Numbered from the stretch's first letter, positions 8,678 to 17,025 are shown. The stretch is 40,644 bases of DNA from Micromonospora sp. ALFpr18c (GCF_008868155.1 NZ_WBKR01000030.1:1-40644), one strand, 5' to 3'. Numbers and translations: made by a program. Notes: generated by a model not told the origin, from the letters alone.

Positions 8678-9783
8678 CTGTCACCATCACCCGTCCGGTC
8701 CGCCGTCGGCCGGTCTTCCACCCGCTGCCGGTCTCCGCCGTCGACCGCCTCACCGACGACTCGGTGGCTGTCACCTTCGCCGTACCCGAGGATCTGCGGG
8801 AGACTTTCGCGTTCCGCGCGGGTCAGCACCTCACCGTGCGGCGAGTCGCCGAGGACGGCACGGACGTGCGCCGGTCGTACTCGATCTGCTCCACCCCCGA
8901 CGACCTGGCCCGGCACGGCCGGTTGCGGATCGGGGTGCGGGAGATTCCCGGTGGCGCCTTCTCGGCGTTCGCGTGCGGTGCGCTGCGCGGCGGCGACACG
9001 GTCGAGGTGCTGCCGCCGCTGGGCACCTTCACCACGGCGTTCGCGCCGGACCGGGTGCGGCACTACGGCGCGGTCGTCGCCGGCTCCGGCATCACCCCGG
9101 TGCTCGCGCTGGTCGCGACCGCCCTGGCCGTCGAGCCGGCCAGCACGTTCACCCTGGTGTACGGCAACCGCACGGCGAACACGGTGATGTTCGCCGAGGA
9201 GTTGGCCGACCTGAAGGACCGCCATCCGACCCGGCTGCACCTGGTGCACGTGCTGTCCCGCGAGCAGGGCGAGTCGCCGCTGCTCTCCGGTCGGATCGAC
9301 GCGCAGCGGCTGGGCCGTCTGCTGGAGACCATCGTGCCGGGCGACGCCATCGAGGAGTGGTTCCTCTGCGGCCCGTACGCCATGGTGGTCGACGTCCGGG
9401 ACGTGCTGACCGCGCGTGGGCTGCCCGAGTCGGCGGTACGCACCGAGCTGTTCCACGTCGACGCGCCGCCGGAGCCGGTGCGCCGCCCCGCCGACCAGGC
9501 CGGCGCCGGCACCGAGGTCACCATCCTGTTGGACGGCCGGTCGTCGAGCTTCGCGATGGGCCGCGAGGAGCGGGTGCTGGACGCCGCGCTGAAGGTGCGG
9601 GGCGAGCTGCCGTACGCCTGCAAGGGCGGCGTCTGCTCGACCTGCAAGGCGAAGGTCGTCGACGGCGCGGTCACCATGGCCCGCAACTACGCGCTGGAGC
9701 CCGACGAGCTGGCCGCCGGCTACGTGCTGACCTGCCAGTCCAGCCCGACCACCGACAAGCTCACGGTCGACTACGACGCCTGA
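8674..9783 (+). CDS. paaE: 1,2-phenylacetyl-CoA epoxidase reductase PaaE
   Basis: PaaE passes electrons from NAD(P)H through FAD and a [2Fe-2S] centre to the PaaA diiron site. The 369-residue protein has a ferredoxin-reductase FAD domain with RSYS (67-70), an NAD(P)-binding GSGITPVLAL (about 137-146) with a later FLCGPYAMV, and a C-terminal plant-type ferredoxin domain with C316, C321, C324 and C354 (CKGGVCSTC...LTCQS). GTG 8674 overlaps the paaD stop. It is the last gene of the operon; the next gene is on the opposite strand and no clear terminator hairpin was seen in the 43-nt gap. Confidence 0.94.
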   Translation: MTVTITRPVRRRPVFHPLPVSAVDRLTDDSVAVTFAVPEDLRETFAFRAGQHLTVRRVAEDGTDVRRSYSICSTPDDLARHGRLRIGVREIPGGAFSAFACGALRGGDTVEVLPPLGTFTTAFAPDRVRHYGAVVAGSGITPVLALVATALAVEPASTFTLVYGNRTANTVMFAEELADLKDRHPTRLHLVHVLSREQGESPLLSGRIDAQRLGRLLETIVPGDAIEEWFLCGPYAMVVDVRDVLTARGLPESAVRTELFHVDAPPEPVRRPADQAGAGTEVTILLDGRSSSFAMGREERVLDAALKVRGELPYACKGGVCSTCKAKVVDGAVTMARNYALEPDELAAGYVLTCQSSPTTDKLTVDYDA

Positions 9784-9826
9784 CTCACCGGCGACGAGTT
9801 CTGCTGTTCCGAACCGGCAGGCCACC

Positions 9827-10198
9827 TCAGTTCTCGGGACGGACGTGTGCGGTCCAGTAGGTGAGGTCGGAGCGGTGCTCGACCAGGGTGACCCGCTCCC
9901 CGCACGCCTCCTCGATCAGCGTGACCGCCTCGTCGAGGTGAGCCGGGTAGTGGTCCCAGTCGGTGTCGCGGAACAGTTGGAGGCCGACCTCGCCGCGGTT
10001 GTCGCCCAGCGCTACCGCGGCCTCGGGTGGCACCAGCACCACTGTGTAGCGGCTCGCCTCTCGCTGCGCCTCGGTCGGTGTCGGCTCATCCTCCCGTCCG
10101 TGTCGCCGGAAGTGGGCGATCACCGACGGGATCGGCCCGGGTGAATCGGCCGGATCGTACGGTCGCAGCCAGGCGGGCTGTTGAGTCCAGATCGGCAT
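9827..10198 (-). CDS. hypothetical protein, 123 aa
   Basis: A small acidic soluble protein with no signal peptide or membrane helix. The start at ATG 10198 (MPIWTQQPAWLRPYDP) is supported by GGAGG 6 nt upstream; an in-frame ATG at 10234 lacks one. The middle (RYTVVLVPPEAAVALG) and end (LTYWTAHVRPEN) look like strands of a small alpha/beta protein. I do not recognise the family. It diverges from the XRE/DUF5753 regulator 143 bp away, so the two may share control. Confidence 0.6.
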   Translation of the reverse strand: MPIWTQQPAWLRPYDPADSPGPIPSVIAHFRRHGREDEPTPTEAQREASRYTVVLVPPEAAVALGDNRGEVGLQLFRDTDWDHYPAHLDEAVTLIEEACGERVTLVEHRSDLTYWTAHVRPEN

Positions 10199-10230
10199 CG
10201 TAACCTCCGGCGGGTGGGGAACGAGATTCA

Positions 10231-10278
10231 GCAACGTTGCTTGCGATGGTTGCGGGTTGCTGAGATCAAGTCAATACT
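10231..10278 (+). promoter_or_regulatory. palindrome and candidate promoter for the XRE regulator
   Basis: A perfect 10-bp palindrome GCAACGTTGC lies at 10231-10240, 33 nt from the divergent gene's start. Next to it, TTGCGG (10250-10255), 17 nt, then AATACT (10273-10278) form a plausible sigma-70 promoter for the regulator at 10342. Autoregulation through the palindrome is a guess. Confidence 0.35.
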
Positions 10279-10341
10279 CAACGCGATGAGTCCATGCCGT
10301 CAGCGTGACGGTGCGACAGGAGCCGACGCGGAGGACCAGGG

Positions 10342-11190
10342 ATGCCCAAGGCCAGTCAACCCACCGTCGTTGGTCGTGGGCTCGGCGGCGAGTTGCGTGA
10401 GCTGCGGGAGGCGCGCAAGTTGCCGCTGCGTCGGGTGGCCACCCGGCTGGGCTGGCAGCCGTCGAAATTGTCCCGGATGGAGACCGGCATCCAGGGCATC
10501 CAGGCAGCGGATGTCGCGTCGCTGCTGGTGATCTATGGCGTGACCGGGGACGAGCGCAAACGACTGCTCGGCATGGCCGAGCGGTCGGCCGAGTCCGGTT
10601 GGTGGGAGGCGATCGGTGGGCTGTCCGACGAGTCCCGGACGCTGATCCGGTTGGAGTCGGAGGCGACCGACATCGTGAACTGGGAGCCGCTGCTGGTGCC
10701 GGGCCTGTTGCAGATTCCGGACTACACCCAGGCGTTGATGCGCAGTGGGGGCATCCCGGATGACGAAGCGCAGGGGCGGGTGGCGGCCCGGTTGGGCCGG
10801 CAAGCGATTCTGAGCCGGGCCACGCCGCCGACGCTGCACGCGCTGCTCGACGAGATGGTGTTGCGCCGGGTGCTCGGCGGCCCCCGGGTGATGGCCCGTC
10901 AGCTTCGGCACCTGATCGAGGCCGCGGCACGGCCGAACGTGACCTTGCAGGTGGTGCCGCTGGCGGTCGGTGGGCACACCGGGCTGGACGGGGCGTTCGC
11001 GCTCTTCGACTTTCCCCGCAACCGATCGGTGGTCTGTCTGGACCACAAGTTGACCGGGCTGTTCCTGGAGGAGCCGCCGCAGGTGGCGCACTTCCGGCGG
11101 GAGGCCGATAGGCTGGCCGAGGTGGCGCTGAGCCCCGTCGATTCGGTGGAGTTCGTTGCGCGGGTCGCAACGGAGCACGAGCGAGAGTGA
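10342..11190 (+). CDS. XRE-family regulator with DUF5753 domain
   Basis: The 282-residue protein has an N-terminal helix-turn-helix of the XRE type (about residues 15-72; LRELREARKLPLRRVATRLG, then SKLSRMETG as recognition region). The DUF5753 domain common in actinomycetes follows: EATDIVNWEPLLVPGLLQIPDYTQAL, ARLGRQAILSR, then VTLQVVPLAVGGHTGLDGAF. Such proteins are usually paired with a small DUF397 protein, as here (11198). The pairs are often called antitoxin-like, but most have no proven function; some act in development or antibiotic control. GAGGA precedes the ATG. Target genes cannot be told from the sequence. Confidence 0.88.
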   Translation: MPKASQPTVVGRGLGGELRELREARKLPLRRVATRLGWQPSKLSRMETGIQGIQAADVASLLVIYGVTGDERKRLLGMAERSAESGWWEAIGGLSDESRTLIRLESEATDIVNWEPLLVPGLLQIPDYTQALMRSGGIPDDEAQGRVAARLGRQAILSRATPPTLHALLDEMVLRRVLGGPRVMARQLRHLIEAAARPNVTLQVVPLAVGGHTGLDGAFALFDFPRNRSVVCLDHKLTGLFLEEPPQVAHFRREADRLAEVALSPVDSVEFVARVATEHERE

Positions 11191-11197
11191 GCCCCTG

Positions 11198-11401
11198 ATG
11201 ATCACTCCGGAGCTGTCCGGCGCGACCTGGCGCAAGTCCAGCCGCAGTGGCACCAACGCCAACTGCGTCGAGGTCGCCGAGCTGACTCATGCGATCGCCG
11301 TACGCGACTCGAAGGACCCGGCCGGCCCGGTCCTGGCCTTCGAGCGTGCAGCGTGGGCCCGTTTCGTCGCAGGCACGGGGCATCCGAGCCAGGCGGAGTG
11401 A
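11198..11401 (+). CDS. DUF397 protein
   Basis: This 67-residue protein begins MITPELSGATWRKSSRSG and contains NCVEVAEL and AVRDSKDPAGPVLAFERAAW, the hallmark blocks of DUF397. These small acidic proteins bind or modulate the neighbouring XRE/DUF5753 regulator; BldB-like proteins are the best-known relatives. ATG 11198 lies 7 nt after the regulator stop, so the two are cotranscribed. A longer in-frame start at 11156 inside the regulator gene is unlikely. Confidence 0.87.
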   Translation: MITPELSGATWRKSSRSGTNANCVEVAELTHAIAVRDSKDPAGPVLAFERAAWARFVAGTGHPSQAE

Positions 11402-11455
11402 CGGCATGCGGTGGCGTACGGGTTGGCGCGAACGGGAGGGAAATCCGCGCAGATC

Positions 11456-11494
11456 TTGGACACTTTCCGTTCCGCGCTGACGGAAACTGTCCAA
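11456..11494. repeat. long hairpin TTGGACA...TGTCCAA
   Basis: TTGGACACTTTCCGT (11456-11470) pairs with ACGGAAACTGTCCAA (11480-11494), 14 of 15 positions, loop TCCGCGCTG. It lies between the DUF397 gene and mqnC, with no T tract. It may be a rho-independent-like terminator, an interspersed repeat element or a large operator. Confidence 0.65.
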
Positions 11495-11588
11495 GGTCTC
11501 GCCGCTGGACAGATCGCCGCCGCTGAGCGCCGCTTGGGGTTGCCGTCACGGGAGGCAGAGCGGAGTGCTGGCCGCTGAGCGGGCGACG

Positions 11589-11601
11589 TAGGCTCGGGGT
11601 T
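11589..11601 (+). promoter_or_regulatory. -10 element for leaderless mqnC
   Basis: TAGGCT (11589-11594) fits the actinobacterial TAnnnT -10 pattern and ends 7 nt before the GTG start of mqnC, so transcription would begin at or next to the start codon. No ribosome-binding site is needed and none is convincing. Confidence 0.4.
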
Positions 11602-12792
11602 GTGACGGTGAGCCGGGAGATCGACGACATCCTGCAGCGCGGCGCGGACGGTGGGCGGATAACGCCCGAGGAGGCCCTGCTGCTCTACACCGAGGCGCCC
11701 TTCCACGCGCTGGGCGAGGCGGCGGACGCGGTGCGCCGCCGGCGCTACCCGGACAACGTCGTCACGTACCTGATCGACCGCAACATCAACTACACGAACG
11801 TCTGCGTGACGGCGTGCAAGTTCTGCGCCTTCTACCGTGCGCCCAAGCACAAGGAAGGGTGGACCCACCCGACCGAGGAGATCCTGCGCCGCTGCGGCGA
11901 GGCGGTCGAGCTGGGCGCGACCCAGGTGATGCTCCAGGGCGGCCACCACCCGGACTACGGCGTCGAGTACTACGAGGAGTTGTTCTCCTCGGTCAAGCAG
12001 GCGTACCCGCAGCTGGTCATCCACTCGATCGGCCCGAGCGAGATCCTGCACATGGCCAAGGTGTCCGGGGTGAGCCTGGACGAGGCCATCGCCCGGATCA
12101 AGACCGCCGGCCTGGACTCGATCGCGGGCGCCGGCGCGGAGATGCTGCCGGAGCGGCCCCGCAAGGCCATCGCGCCGCTCAAGGAGTCGGGTGAGCGCTG
12201 GCTGGAGGTCATGGAGCTGGCCCACCGGCAGGGCATCGAGTCGACCGCCACGATGATGATGGGCACCGGCGAGACGCACGCCGAGCGGATCGAGCACCTG
12301 CGCATGATCCGTGACGTGCAGGACCGTACCCGTGGCTTCCGGTCGTTCATCCCGTGGACGTACCAGCCGGAGAACAACCACCTCAAGGGCCGCACCCAGG
12401 CGACCACCCTGGAATACCTGCGCCTCGTCGCGGTGGCCCGGCTCTTCTTCGAGACCGTGCCGCACCTCCAGGCGTCCTGGCTGACCACCGGCAAGGACGT
12501 CGGGCAGCTCTCCCTGCACATGGGTGTGGACGACCTGGGCTCGATCATGCTGGAGGAGAACGTCATCTCCTCGGCCGGCGCGCGGCACCGCTCCAACCTG
12601 CACGAGCTGATCGGCATGATCCGCTCGGCGGACCGGATCCCCGCGCAGCGGGACACCCTCTACAACCGGCTCGCCGTGCACCACACGCCGGCCGACGATC
12701 CGACCGACGAGCGGGTGGTCTCGCACTTCTCCTCGATCGCCCTGCCCGGCGGCGGGGCGGGCCGGTCGCTGCCACTGGTCGAGGTCAACTGA
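11602..12792 (+). CDS. mqnC: cyclic dehypoxanthinyl futalosine synthase MqnC
   Basis: MqnC is a radical SAM enzyme that cyclises dehypoxanthinyl futalosine in the futalosine route to menaquinone. The 396-residue protein carries the CxxxCxxC cluster motif at C68, C72, C75 (NVCVTACKFCAF), then VMLQGGHHPDYGVEYYEELF, HSIGPSEI, GLDSIAGAGAEML and STATMMMGTGET, all typical of the MqnC/MqnE/CofH group. The C-terminal SLHMGVDDLGSIMLEENVISSAGA favours MqnC. It could be confused with the aminofutalosine synthase MqnE, but the overall match is better with MqnC. Starts at GTG 11602 or two codons later at GTG 11608. Confidence 0.9.
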   Translation: MTVSREIDDILQRGADGGRITPEEALLLYTEAPFHALGEAADAVRRRRYPDNVVTYLIDRNINYTNVCVTACKFCAFYRAPKHKEGWTHPTEEILRRCGEAVELGATQVMLQGGHHPDYGVEYYEELFSSVKQAYPQLVIHSIGPSEILHMAKVSGVSLDEAIARIKTAGLDSIAGAGAEMLPERPRKAIAPLKESGERWLEVMELAHRQGIESTATMMMGTGETHAERIEHLRMIRDVQDRTRGFRSFIPWTYQPENNHLKGRTQATTLEYLRLVAVARLFFETVPHLQASWLTTGKDVGQLSLHMGVDDLGSIMLEENVISSAGARHRSNLHELIGMIRSADRIPAQRDTLYNRLAVHHTPADDPTDERVVSHFSSIALPGGGAGRSLPLVEVN

Positions 12793-13204
12793 CCCGGCCG
12801 TTCGGCTGACCGGGGCTCGTGCTCCCGCCCGACGGTGGTGGGCGGTACGGGTGGTCCGCGCCGTCGCAGCGGCAGGCTGTCCGGTCCGGGGCTGGTGGAG
12901 ATGATCGTCGGCGGCTAGCGTCCCGGCTCGGATCCGTCGCCACCCGATCGGCGAAATCAGCGCGACCGTGCTGGTGGCGGATGGTCTGATGGTCCTGGTC
13001 GAGGGCTGTCCTCCATCGGCCCGTGAGGGTCGTTCATATAACGCACGGCGGTACGGGCGGGATGGGTGACCATCCCGCCCGTACCGTCTCATCGGTCCAG
13101 GCCGGACGGATGAAAGCGGCCCTGCGCGCTGGCGTGGGAGATCGACCTCCGATAACGTCCGCTCGTTCCGCAACCACTCTTTCTTCCCTACCCCCGGGGG
13201 ACTG
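12793..13204. other. intergenic region between mqnC and the LPxTG gene
   Basis: No credible gene. A weak hairpin CCGCCC/GGGCGG at 12825-12845 may end mqnC. The strong hairpin at 13051-13084 is listed separately. A possible -10 (TAACGT, 13153-13158) lacks a good -35. A clear ribosome-binding site (GGGGGA) sits just before the ATG at 13205. Confidence 0.5.
13051..13084. terminator. 15-bp perfect hairpin with GTGA tetraloop
   Basis: GTACGGGCGGGATGG, loop GTGA, CCATCCCGCCCGTAC. It lies 120 nt upstream of the LPxTG gene and has no T tract. Its core is nearly the same as the hairpin after that gene (14445-14472), so the two isolate the gene from its neighbours. Confidence 0.7.
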
Positions 13205-14428
13205 ATGACAGCGTTCCACCGCTCGGCCCTGGCCCGCGCCGGTGTCGTGGCCCTGTTGGCGACCGGTGGCCTGGCCGCCGTGGCCGCCCCGGCGCACGCC
13301 GCCGACCAGGCCGATCTGGCCCTGGTGCCGATCAGCACCGAGCTCGCCAAGGGCGTCAAGGCGGCCAAGGCCAAGCCGTTCAAGTTCCGGGTCGACAACA
13401 GCCGGAGCACGGTTGCCGCCACGGGTGTCAGCTACACCGTGGACACCAGCAGGCTGAAGGAGAACAAGGTTGGCGTCGTGGTGCCCCTCGGCTGCCAGAT
13501 GAAGGGCACGACGTTCACCTGCCCGCTCGGCGACCTGCCGGCCGGCACCGGCGAGGAGTTCGGCATCCCGCTGTTCTCCACCGGTGGTCGCGGAGACGCC
13601 GGCACGCTGGTGGTCTCCATCAGCTCGGCCACCTCCGGCTCCACGCCGGTCGACACGGTCGAGCACGACATCACCGTGGCCAAGGCCGGCTACGACCTGA
13701 CCAGCTGGGTGCAGGACGTCCAGGCAAACGTTCTGGTCAACGGCGTCCAGGGCGACGACCCCGACCTGCGCCCGGTACGCCGGGGCGAGACGGTGCCGCT
13801 GGACTGGGCGGTCTACAACGACGGCAGCCGCAAGGCGACGGGCATCTTCTACGGCCTGACCCTGCCGGTGGGCGTGACGTTCGCGCAGAAGCCGCAGGGC
13901 TGCCTGGAGCAGGTGTTCCTGGGCAAGCAGCAGCTGTTCTGCGAGGACGCCGGCGCGGTCGTCAAGCCCGGGCAGTACTACACCGCGGACGTCACGGTGA
14001 AGGTCGGCAACAACGTCACCGAGCCGGTGCTGCACGAGGGTGACCTCTTCGCATTCGGGCTGGACGGTGCCGAGGGGCAGCCCGAGGAGGAGCCCGAGGT
14101 GGCCAGCTCGGCGCAGCGCAAGGCCTTCACCGAGGTCGACGAGGTGGACAACCACACCACCTTCGAGGCGTTCGTCGACCTGACCGCGGCCACGCCGAGC
14201 CCGACGCCCACGGCGACGGCGACTCCGACCGGCACGCCCACGCCGGGTGTCACCACCTCGCCGGGCACCGGCGGTGGTGGCGGCGGTCTGCCGGTGACCG
14301 GTGTGCAGGCCGGCCTGATCGGCGGCATCGGCGGTCTGATCCTGCTCGCGGGCGGGGCGCTGCTGGTGCTCTCCCGCCGGCGCAAGGTCGTCCTGGTCGC
14401 ACCGGGCGACGAGAAGTCGACCGACTGA
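13205..14428 (+). CDS. LPxTG-anchored surface protein
   Basis: The 407-residue product is exported and sortase-anchored. It has a signal peptide (residues 1-32, cleavage after APAHA), an ectodomain with two beta-rich repeats (about 35-160 and 165-325), an acidic stretch, a Thr/Pro linker (about 331-350) and a Gly-rich spacer. LPVTG (362-366) follows, then a hydrophobic helix and RRRK. The repeats contain GVSYTVDTS and [16 protein letters not shown], resembling DUF11/CARDB-like adhesion domains, but I cannot name the family. The tail after RRRK is longer (about 13 residues) than usual. No sortase gene is in the window. A good ribosome-binding site (GGGGGA) supports ATG 13205. It is flanked by hairpins, so it is probably monocistronic. 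Confidence 0.8.
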   Translation: MTAFHRSALARAGVVALLATGGLAAVAAPAHAADQADLALVPISTELAKGVKAAKAKPFKFRVDNSRSTVAATGVSYTVDTSRLKENKVGVVVPLGCQMKGTTFTCPLGDLPAGTGEEFGIPLFSTGGRGDAGTLVVSISSATSGSTPVDTVEHDITVAKAGYDLTSWVQDVQANVLVNGVQGDDPDLRPVRRGETVPLDWAVYNDGSRKATGIFYGLTLPVGVTFAQKPQGCLEQVFLGKQQLFCEDAGAVVKPGQYYTADVTVKVGNNVTEPVLHEGDLFAFGLDGAEGQPEEEPEVASSAQRKAFTEVDEVDNHTTFEAFVDLTAATPSPTPTATATPTGTPTPGVTTSPGTGGGGGGLPVTGVQAGLIGGIGGLILLAGGALLVLSRRRKVVLVAPGDEKSTD

Positions 14429-14444
14429 CGGTCGTCGCGACACG

Positions 14445-14472
14445 AGGGCGGGGTGGGCGACCACCCCGCCCT
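14445..14472. terminator. hairpin terminator after the LPxTG gene
   Basis: AGGGCGGGGTGG, loop GCGA, CCACCCCGCCCT, followed by TTT. A perfect 12-bp stem with a GNRA tetraloop 17 nt after the stop. Confidence 0.8.
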
Positions 14473-14567
14473 TTCGCGTCTCCGACCGGGCCGCGCCGGT
14501 CGCGCACCCGCCCGGGGTACGCGGACCCGACGGCCGGCGGTCCGCGCGTGGCTGGCAGAGTGGAGGG

Positions 14568-15278
14568 GTGAGCCGTACCCCGCAGGGCCAGCGAGCCAGC
14601 CTGGACAAGCAGCCGCACGAGGTCGCCGCGATGTTCGACGGCGTGGCCGAGCGGTACGACCTGACCAACACGGTGCTCTCCTTCGGCCAGGACCGATCCT
14701 GGCGTCGGTCCACCCGGGCGGCGCTCGGGCTGCGACCGGGCGAGCGGGTGCTCGACGTGGGTGCGGGCACCGGTGTGTCGACCCAGGAGCTGGCCCAGTC
14801 CGGGGCGTACGCGGTGGGCGCCGACCTGTCGCTGGGCATGCTGTACGCGGGCAAGCGCGTCCGGCCCCAGGTGCCGCTGCTGGCCGGGGACGCGCTGCGG
14901 CTGCCGTTCGCCGACGCCAGCTTCGACGCGGTGACCATCTCGTTCGCGCTGCGCAACGTCAACGACACCGACGCGGCCCTGCGTGAGCTGGCCCGGGTCA
15001 CCCGGCCGGGCGGGCGGCTGGTGGTGTGCGAGTTCAGCACCCCGGTCAACCCGGCCTTCCGGACGGTGTACCTGTCGTACCTGATGCGCTCCCTGCCGGT
15101 GGTCGCCCGGGCGGTGTCCAGCAACCCCGAGGCGTACGTCTATCTCGCCGAGTCGGTGCGGGCCTGGCCGGACCAGGCGGCGCTCGCGGGGCGGGTCGCC
15201 GCGGCCGGCTGGAGTCGGGTGGCGTGGCGCAACCTGACCGGTGGTGTGGTCGCCCTGCACCGGGGGATCCGCCAGTAA
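14568..15278 (+). CDS. menG: demethylmenaquinone methyltransferase (MenG/UbiE)
   Basis: MenG transfers a methyl group from S-adenosylmethionine to demethylmenaquinone, the last ring step of menaquinone synthesis. The 236-residue protein has the family signature [20 protein letters not shown] (19-38), SAM motif [10 protein letters not shown] (61-69), the [20 protein letters not shown] block, [22 protein letters not shown] and [16 protein letters not shown] 14568 follows GGAGG with almost no spacer, so a leaderless or alternative initiation mode is possible. It sits beside the menJ-like and nuo genes, consistent with a quinone/respiration block. Confidence 0.92.
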   Translation: MSRTPQGQRASLDKQPHEVAAMFDGVAERYDLTNTVLSFGQDRSWRRSTRAALGLRPGERVLDVGAGTGVSTQELAQSGAYAVGADLSLGMLYAGKRVRPQVPLLAGDALRLPFADASFDAVTISFALRNVNDTDAALRELARVTRPGGRLVVCEFSTPVNPAFRTVYLSYLMRSLPVVARAVSSNPEAYVYLAESVRAWPDQAALAGRVAAAGWSRVAWRNLTGGVVALHRGIRQ

Positions 15279-15349
15279 CGCGGAGCTGACCGCAGGAGCG
15301 TTTCGTGAATATCCGTCTTTAGTCCACTTTGCCCCGTACGCTCGTCGGC

Positions 15350-15574
15350 ATGACCGGAGCAGAGCCGGCGGACCCGGTGGCCGCCACCGACGACGACGCG
15401 GCCGAACTCGTCGCGCAGCTGCGCGCGCTGGCCGGAGCGGACCCGGCGGAGGTCCGGCAGGTGGTCGCCGAGGTGCTGGCCGCGCTGGACCGGGCCGCTG
15501 GTGGCGCGTTGCGCGAGCACCTGCCGGAGACCATCCGCGTCGACGCCGGCCTGGACGCGCCCAGCCCGGCCTGA
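15350..15574 (+). CDS. small acidic hypothetical protein, 74 aa
   Basis: From ATG 15350 the product reads MTGAEPADPVAATDDDAAEL and is mostly one Ala/Glu-rich helix (LVAQLRALAGADPAEVRQVV, then AALDRAAGGALREHLPE). No cysteines, signal or membrane segment. I do not recognise it. An in-frame ATG at 15329 would add 7 residues; neither has a strong ribosome-binding site. GC-rich bias makes spurious frames common, so it may not be real. Confidence 0.45.
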   Translation: MTGAEPADPVAATDDDAAELVAQLRALAGADPAEVRQVVAEVLAALDRAAGGALREHLPETIRVDAGLDAPSPA

Positions 15575-15641
15575 CACCCGACTGCTGTGGACGGTCGCCG
15601 ACTGTCACATCGGCGAGTTAGGCACCCCTGACCCTGCGCAG

Positions 15642-15692
15642 GTATGACGTCGGTCATACACTCGTCCCGTCTGGCTTGTGAAGCATTTCACG
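15642..15692 (+). promoter_or_regulatory. palindrome and Rex-like operator before the menaquinone reductase gene
   Basis: GTATGAC-GTCG-GTCATAC (15642-15659) is a perfect 7-bp inverted repeat and overlaps a possible -10 (TACACT, 15657-15662). TGTGAAGCATTTCACG (15677-15692) keeps both half-sites of the actinobacterial Rex operator (consensus TGTGAACGCGTTCACA): 11 of 16 positions match, with the mismatches mainly in the centre. It lies 22 nt before the ATG at 15714, where Rex binding would block transcription when NADH is low. Confidence 0.45.
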
Positions 15693-15713
15693 AGCGTGCG
15701 GGAGGAGGCCCGA

Positions 15714-16991
15714 ATGACCGCGGTGGAACACGACGCCGACGTCATCGTCGTGGGCGCCGGTCCCGGTGGATCGGCGACGGCGTACCACCTGGCCCGGCAC
15801 GGCGTACGGGTGTTGCTGTTGGAGAAGACCGAGTTCCCCCGGGAGAAGGTCTGCGGCGACGGGTTGACCCCGCGCGCCGTGCGCCAGCTCATCCGGATGG
15901 GTGTGGACACCTCACCCGAGGCCGGCTGGCTGCACAATCGGGGTCTGCGGGTCATCGGCGGCGGCGTACGCCTGGAACTGGACTGGCCGGAGCTGGCGAG
16001 CTTCCCCAACTACGGGCTGGTGCGCACCCGACTGGACTTCGACGACCTGCTCGCCCAGCGGGCGGTGGCCGCCGGCGCCACACTGCGCACCAACGTCAAC
16101 GTGCTCGGCCCGGTGCTCGACGGCGACGGCCGCGTGACCGGTGTCGAGGCGGAGGTGGGGCCCGGCAAGGAGCCGACCACCTTCCACGCCCCGCTGGTCG
16201 TGGCGGCCGACGGGGTCTCCGGTCGGTTCCCGCTCGCGCTCGGGCTGGCCAAGCGGGAGGACCGGCCGATCGGCGTGGCCGTCCGCCGCTACTACCACTC
16301 CCCGGTCAAGCACGACGACGACTACCTGGAGTCGTGGCTGGAGCTGCGCAGCAAGGACAGCGGCGACAACCTGCTGCCCGGGTACGGCTGGATCTTCGGG
16401 CTCGGCGACGGGCGGGTCAACGTCGGTCTCGGCGTCCTCAACTCGTCCTCCGCGTTCGGTAAGACCAACTACCGCCGGCTGCTCACCGACTGGCTGGCGA
16501 ACACGCCCGCCGACTGGGGGATGACCGACGAGACCAACGCCGACGGCCCGATCCTCGGCGCCGCCCTCCCGATGGGCTTCAACCGGGTGCCGCACTACAC
16601 CCGCGGCGTTCTGCTGGTCGGCGACTCCGGCGGCATGGTCAACCCGTTCAACGGCGAGGGCATCGCGTACGCGATGGAGTCCGGCGAGTTGGCGGCGGAG
16701 GTGGCGGTGCAGGCCCTCGCGCGCCCCGCCGGCCCGGAGCGTGAGCGGGCGCTACTGGCGTACCCGAACGAGCTGAAGGCCCGCCTCGGTGGCTACTACC
16801 GCCTCGGCGGGATCTTCGTGAAGCTGATCGGCCGTCCGGAGATCATGCGGATCGCCACCAAGCACGGCATGCCACACCCGACGCTGATGCGTTTTGTGCT
16901 CAAGCTGCTGGCAAACCTGACCGACCCGCGCGGCGGGGATGCGATGGACCGGGTCATCAACGCGATGACGAAGGCCGCGCCAGCCGTATAG
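15714..16991 (+). CDS. menJ: geranylgeranyl-reductase-family flavoprotein, probable menaquinone reductase MenJ
   Basis: The 425-residue protein is an FAD-dependent reductase of the geranylgeranyl reductase family. The dinucleotide motif VVGAGPGGSATAYHLARHG lies at 12-30, EKTEFPREKVCGDGLTPRAV at 38-57, a DG motif in VVAADGVSGRFPL, and the FAD motif LLVGDSGGMVNPFNGEGIAY later. In mycobacteria the homologue MenJ saturates one isoprene unit of menaquinone; the location between menG, nuo and a polyprenyl synthase supports that role, though archaeal-type lipid or other prenyl substrates cannot be excluded. GGAGG 9 nt upstream decides ATG 15714 over an upstream GTG at 15678 that lies inside the Rex-like site. 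Confidence 0.85.
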   Translation: MTAVEHDADVIVVGAGPGGSATAYHLARHGVRVLLLEKTEFPREKVCGDGLTPRAVRQLIRMGVDTSPEAGWLHNRGLRVIGGGVRLELDWPELASFPNYGLVRTRLDFDDLLAQRAVAAGATLRTNVNVLGPVLDGDGRVTGVEAEVGPGKEPTTFHAPLVVAADGVSGRFPLALGLAKREDRPIGVAVRRYYHSPVKHDDDYLESWLELRSKDSGDNLLPGYGWIFGLGDGRVNVGLGVLNSSSAFGKTNYRRLLTDWLANTPADWGMTDETNADGPILGAALPMGFNRVPHYTRGVLLVGDSGGMVNPFNGEGIAYAMESGELAAEVAVQALARPAGPERERALLAYPNELKARLGGYYRLGGIFVKLIGRPEIMRIATKHGMPHPTLMRFVLKLLANLTDPRGGDAMDRVINAMTKAAPAV

Positions 16992-16999
16992 ATGAACGG

Positions 17000-17025
17000 T
17001 GTCGGTGCTGGTCGCAGCACCGACA
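17000..17025. terminator. hairpin between menJ and nuoA
   Basis: TGTCGGTGCT, loop GGTCGC, AGCACCGACA: a perfect 10-bp stem 8 nt after the menJ stop, without a T tract. It probably ends or attenuates menJ transcription. 17026-17124 must then hold the nuo promoter; TAGTGT at 17071-17076 is a possible -10, but no good -35 was found. Confidence 0.65.

Noticed and set aside
10342..11401. Toxin-antitoxin system reading of the XRE/DUF397 pair
   Set aside because: The pair is called antitoxin-like by name, but no toxin domain is present; the small divergent gene has no toxin features I can recognise.
13023..13205. 60-codon frame before the LPxTG gene
   Set aside because: It spans the perfect hairpin at 13051-13084 and has no ribosome-binding site.
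11287..13422. 711-codon minus-strand frame
   Set aside because: It is antisense to mqnC and the LPxTG gene, with low-complexity Arg/Ala/Val-rich product and no domains. A shadow of GC-biased coding.
13034..15124. 696-codon minus-strand frame
   Set aside because: Antisense to the LPxTG and menG genes with no recognisable domain.
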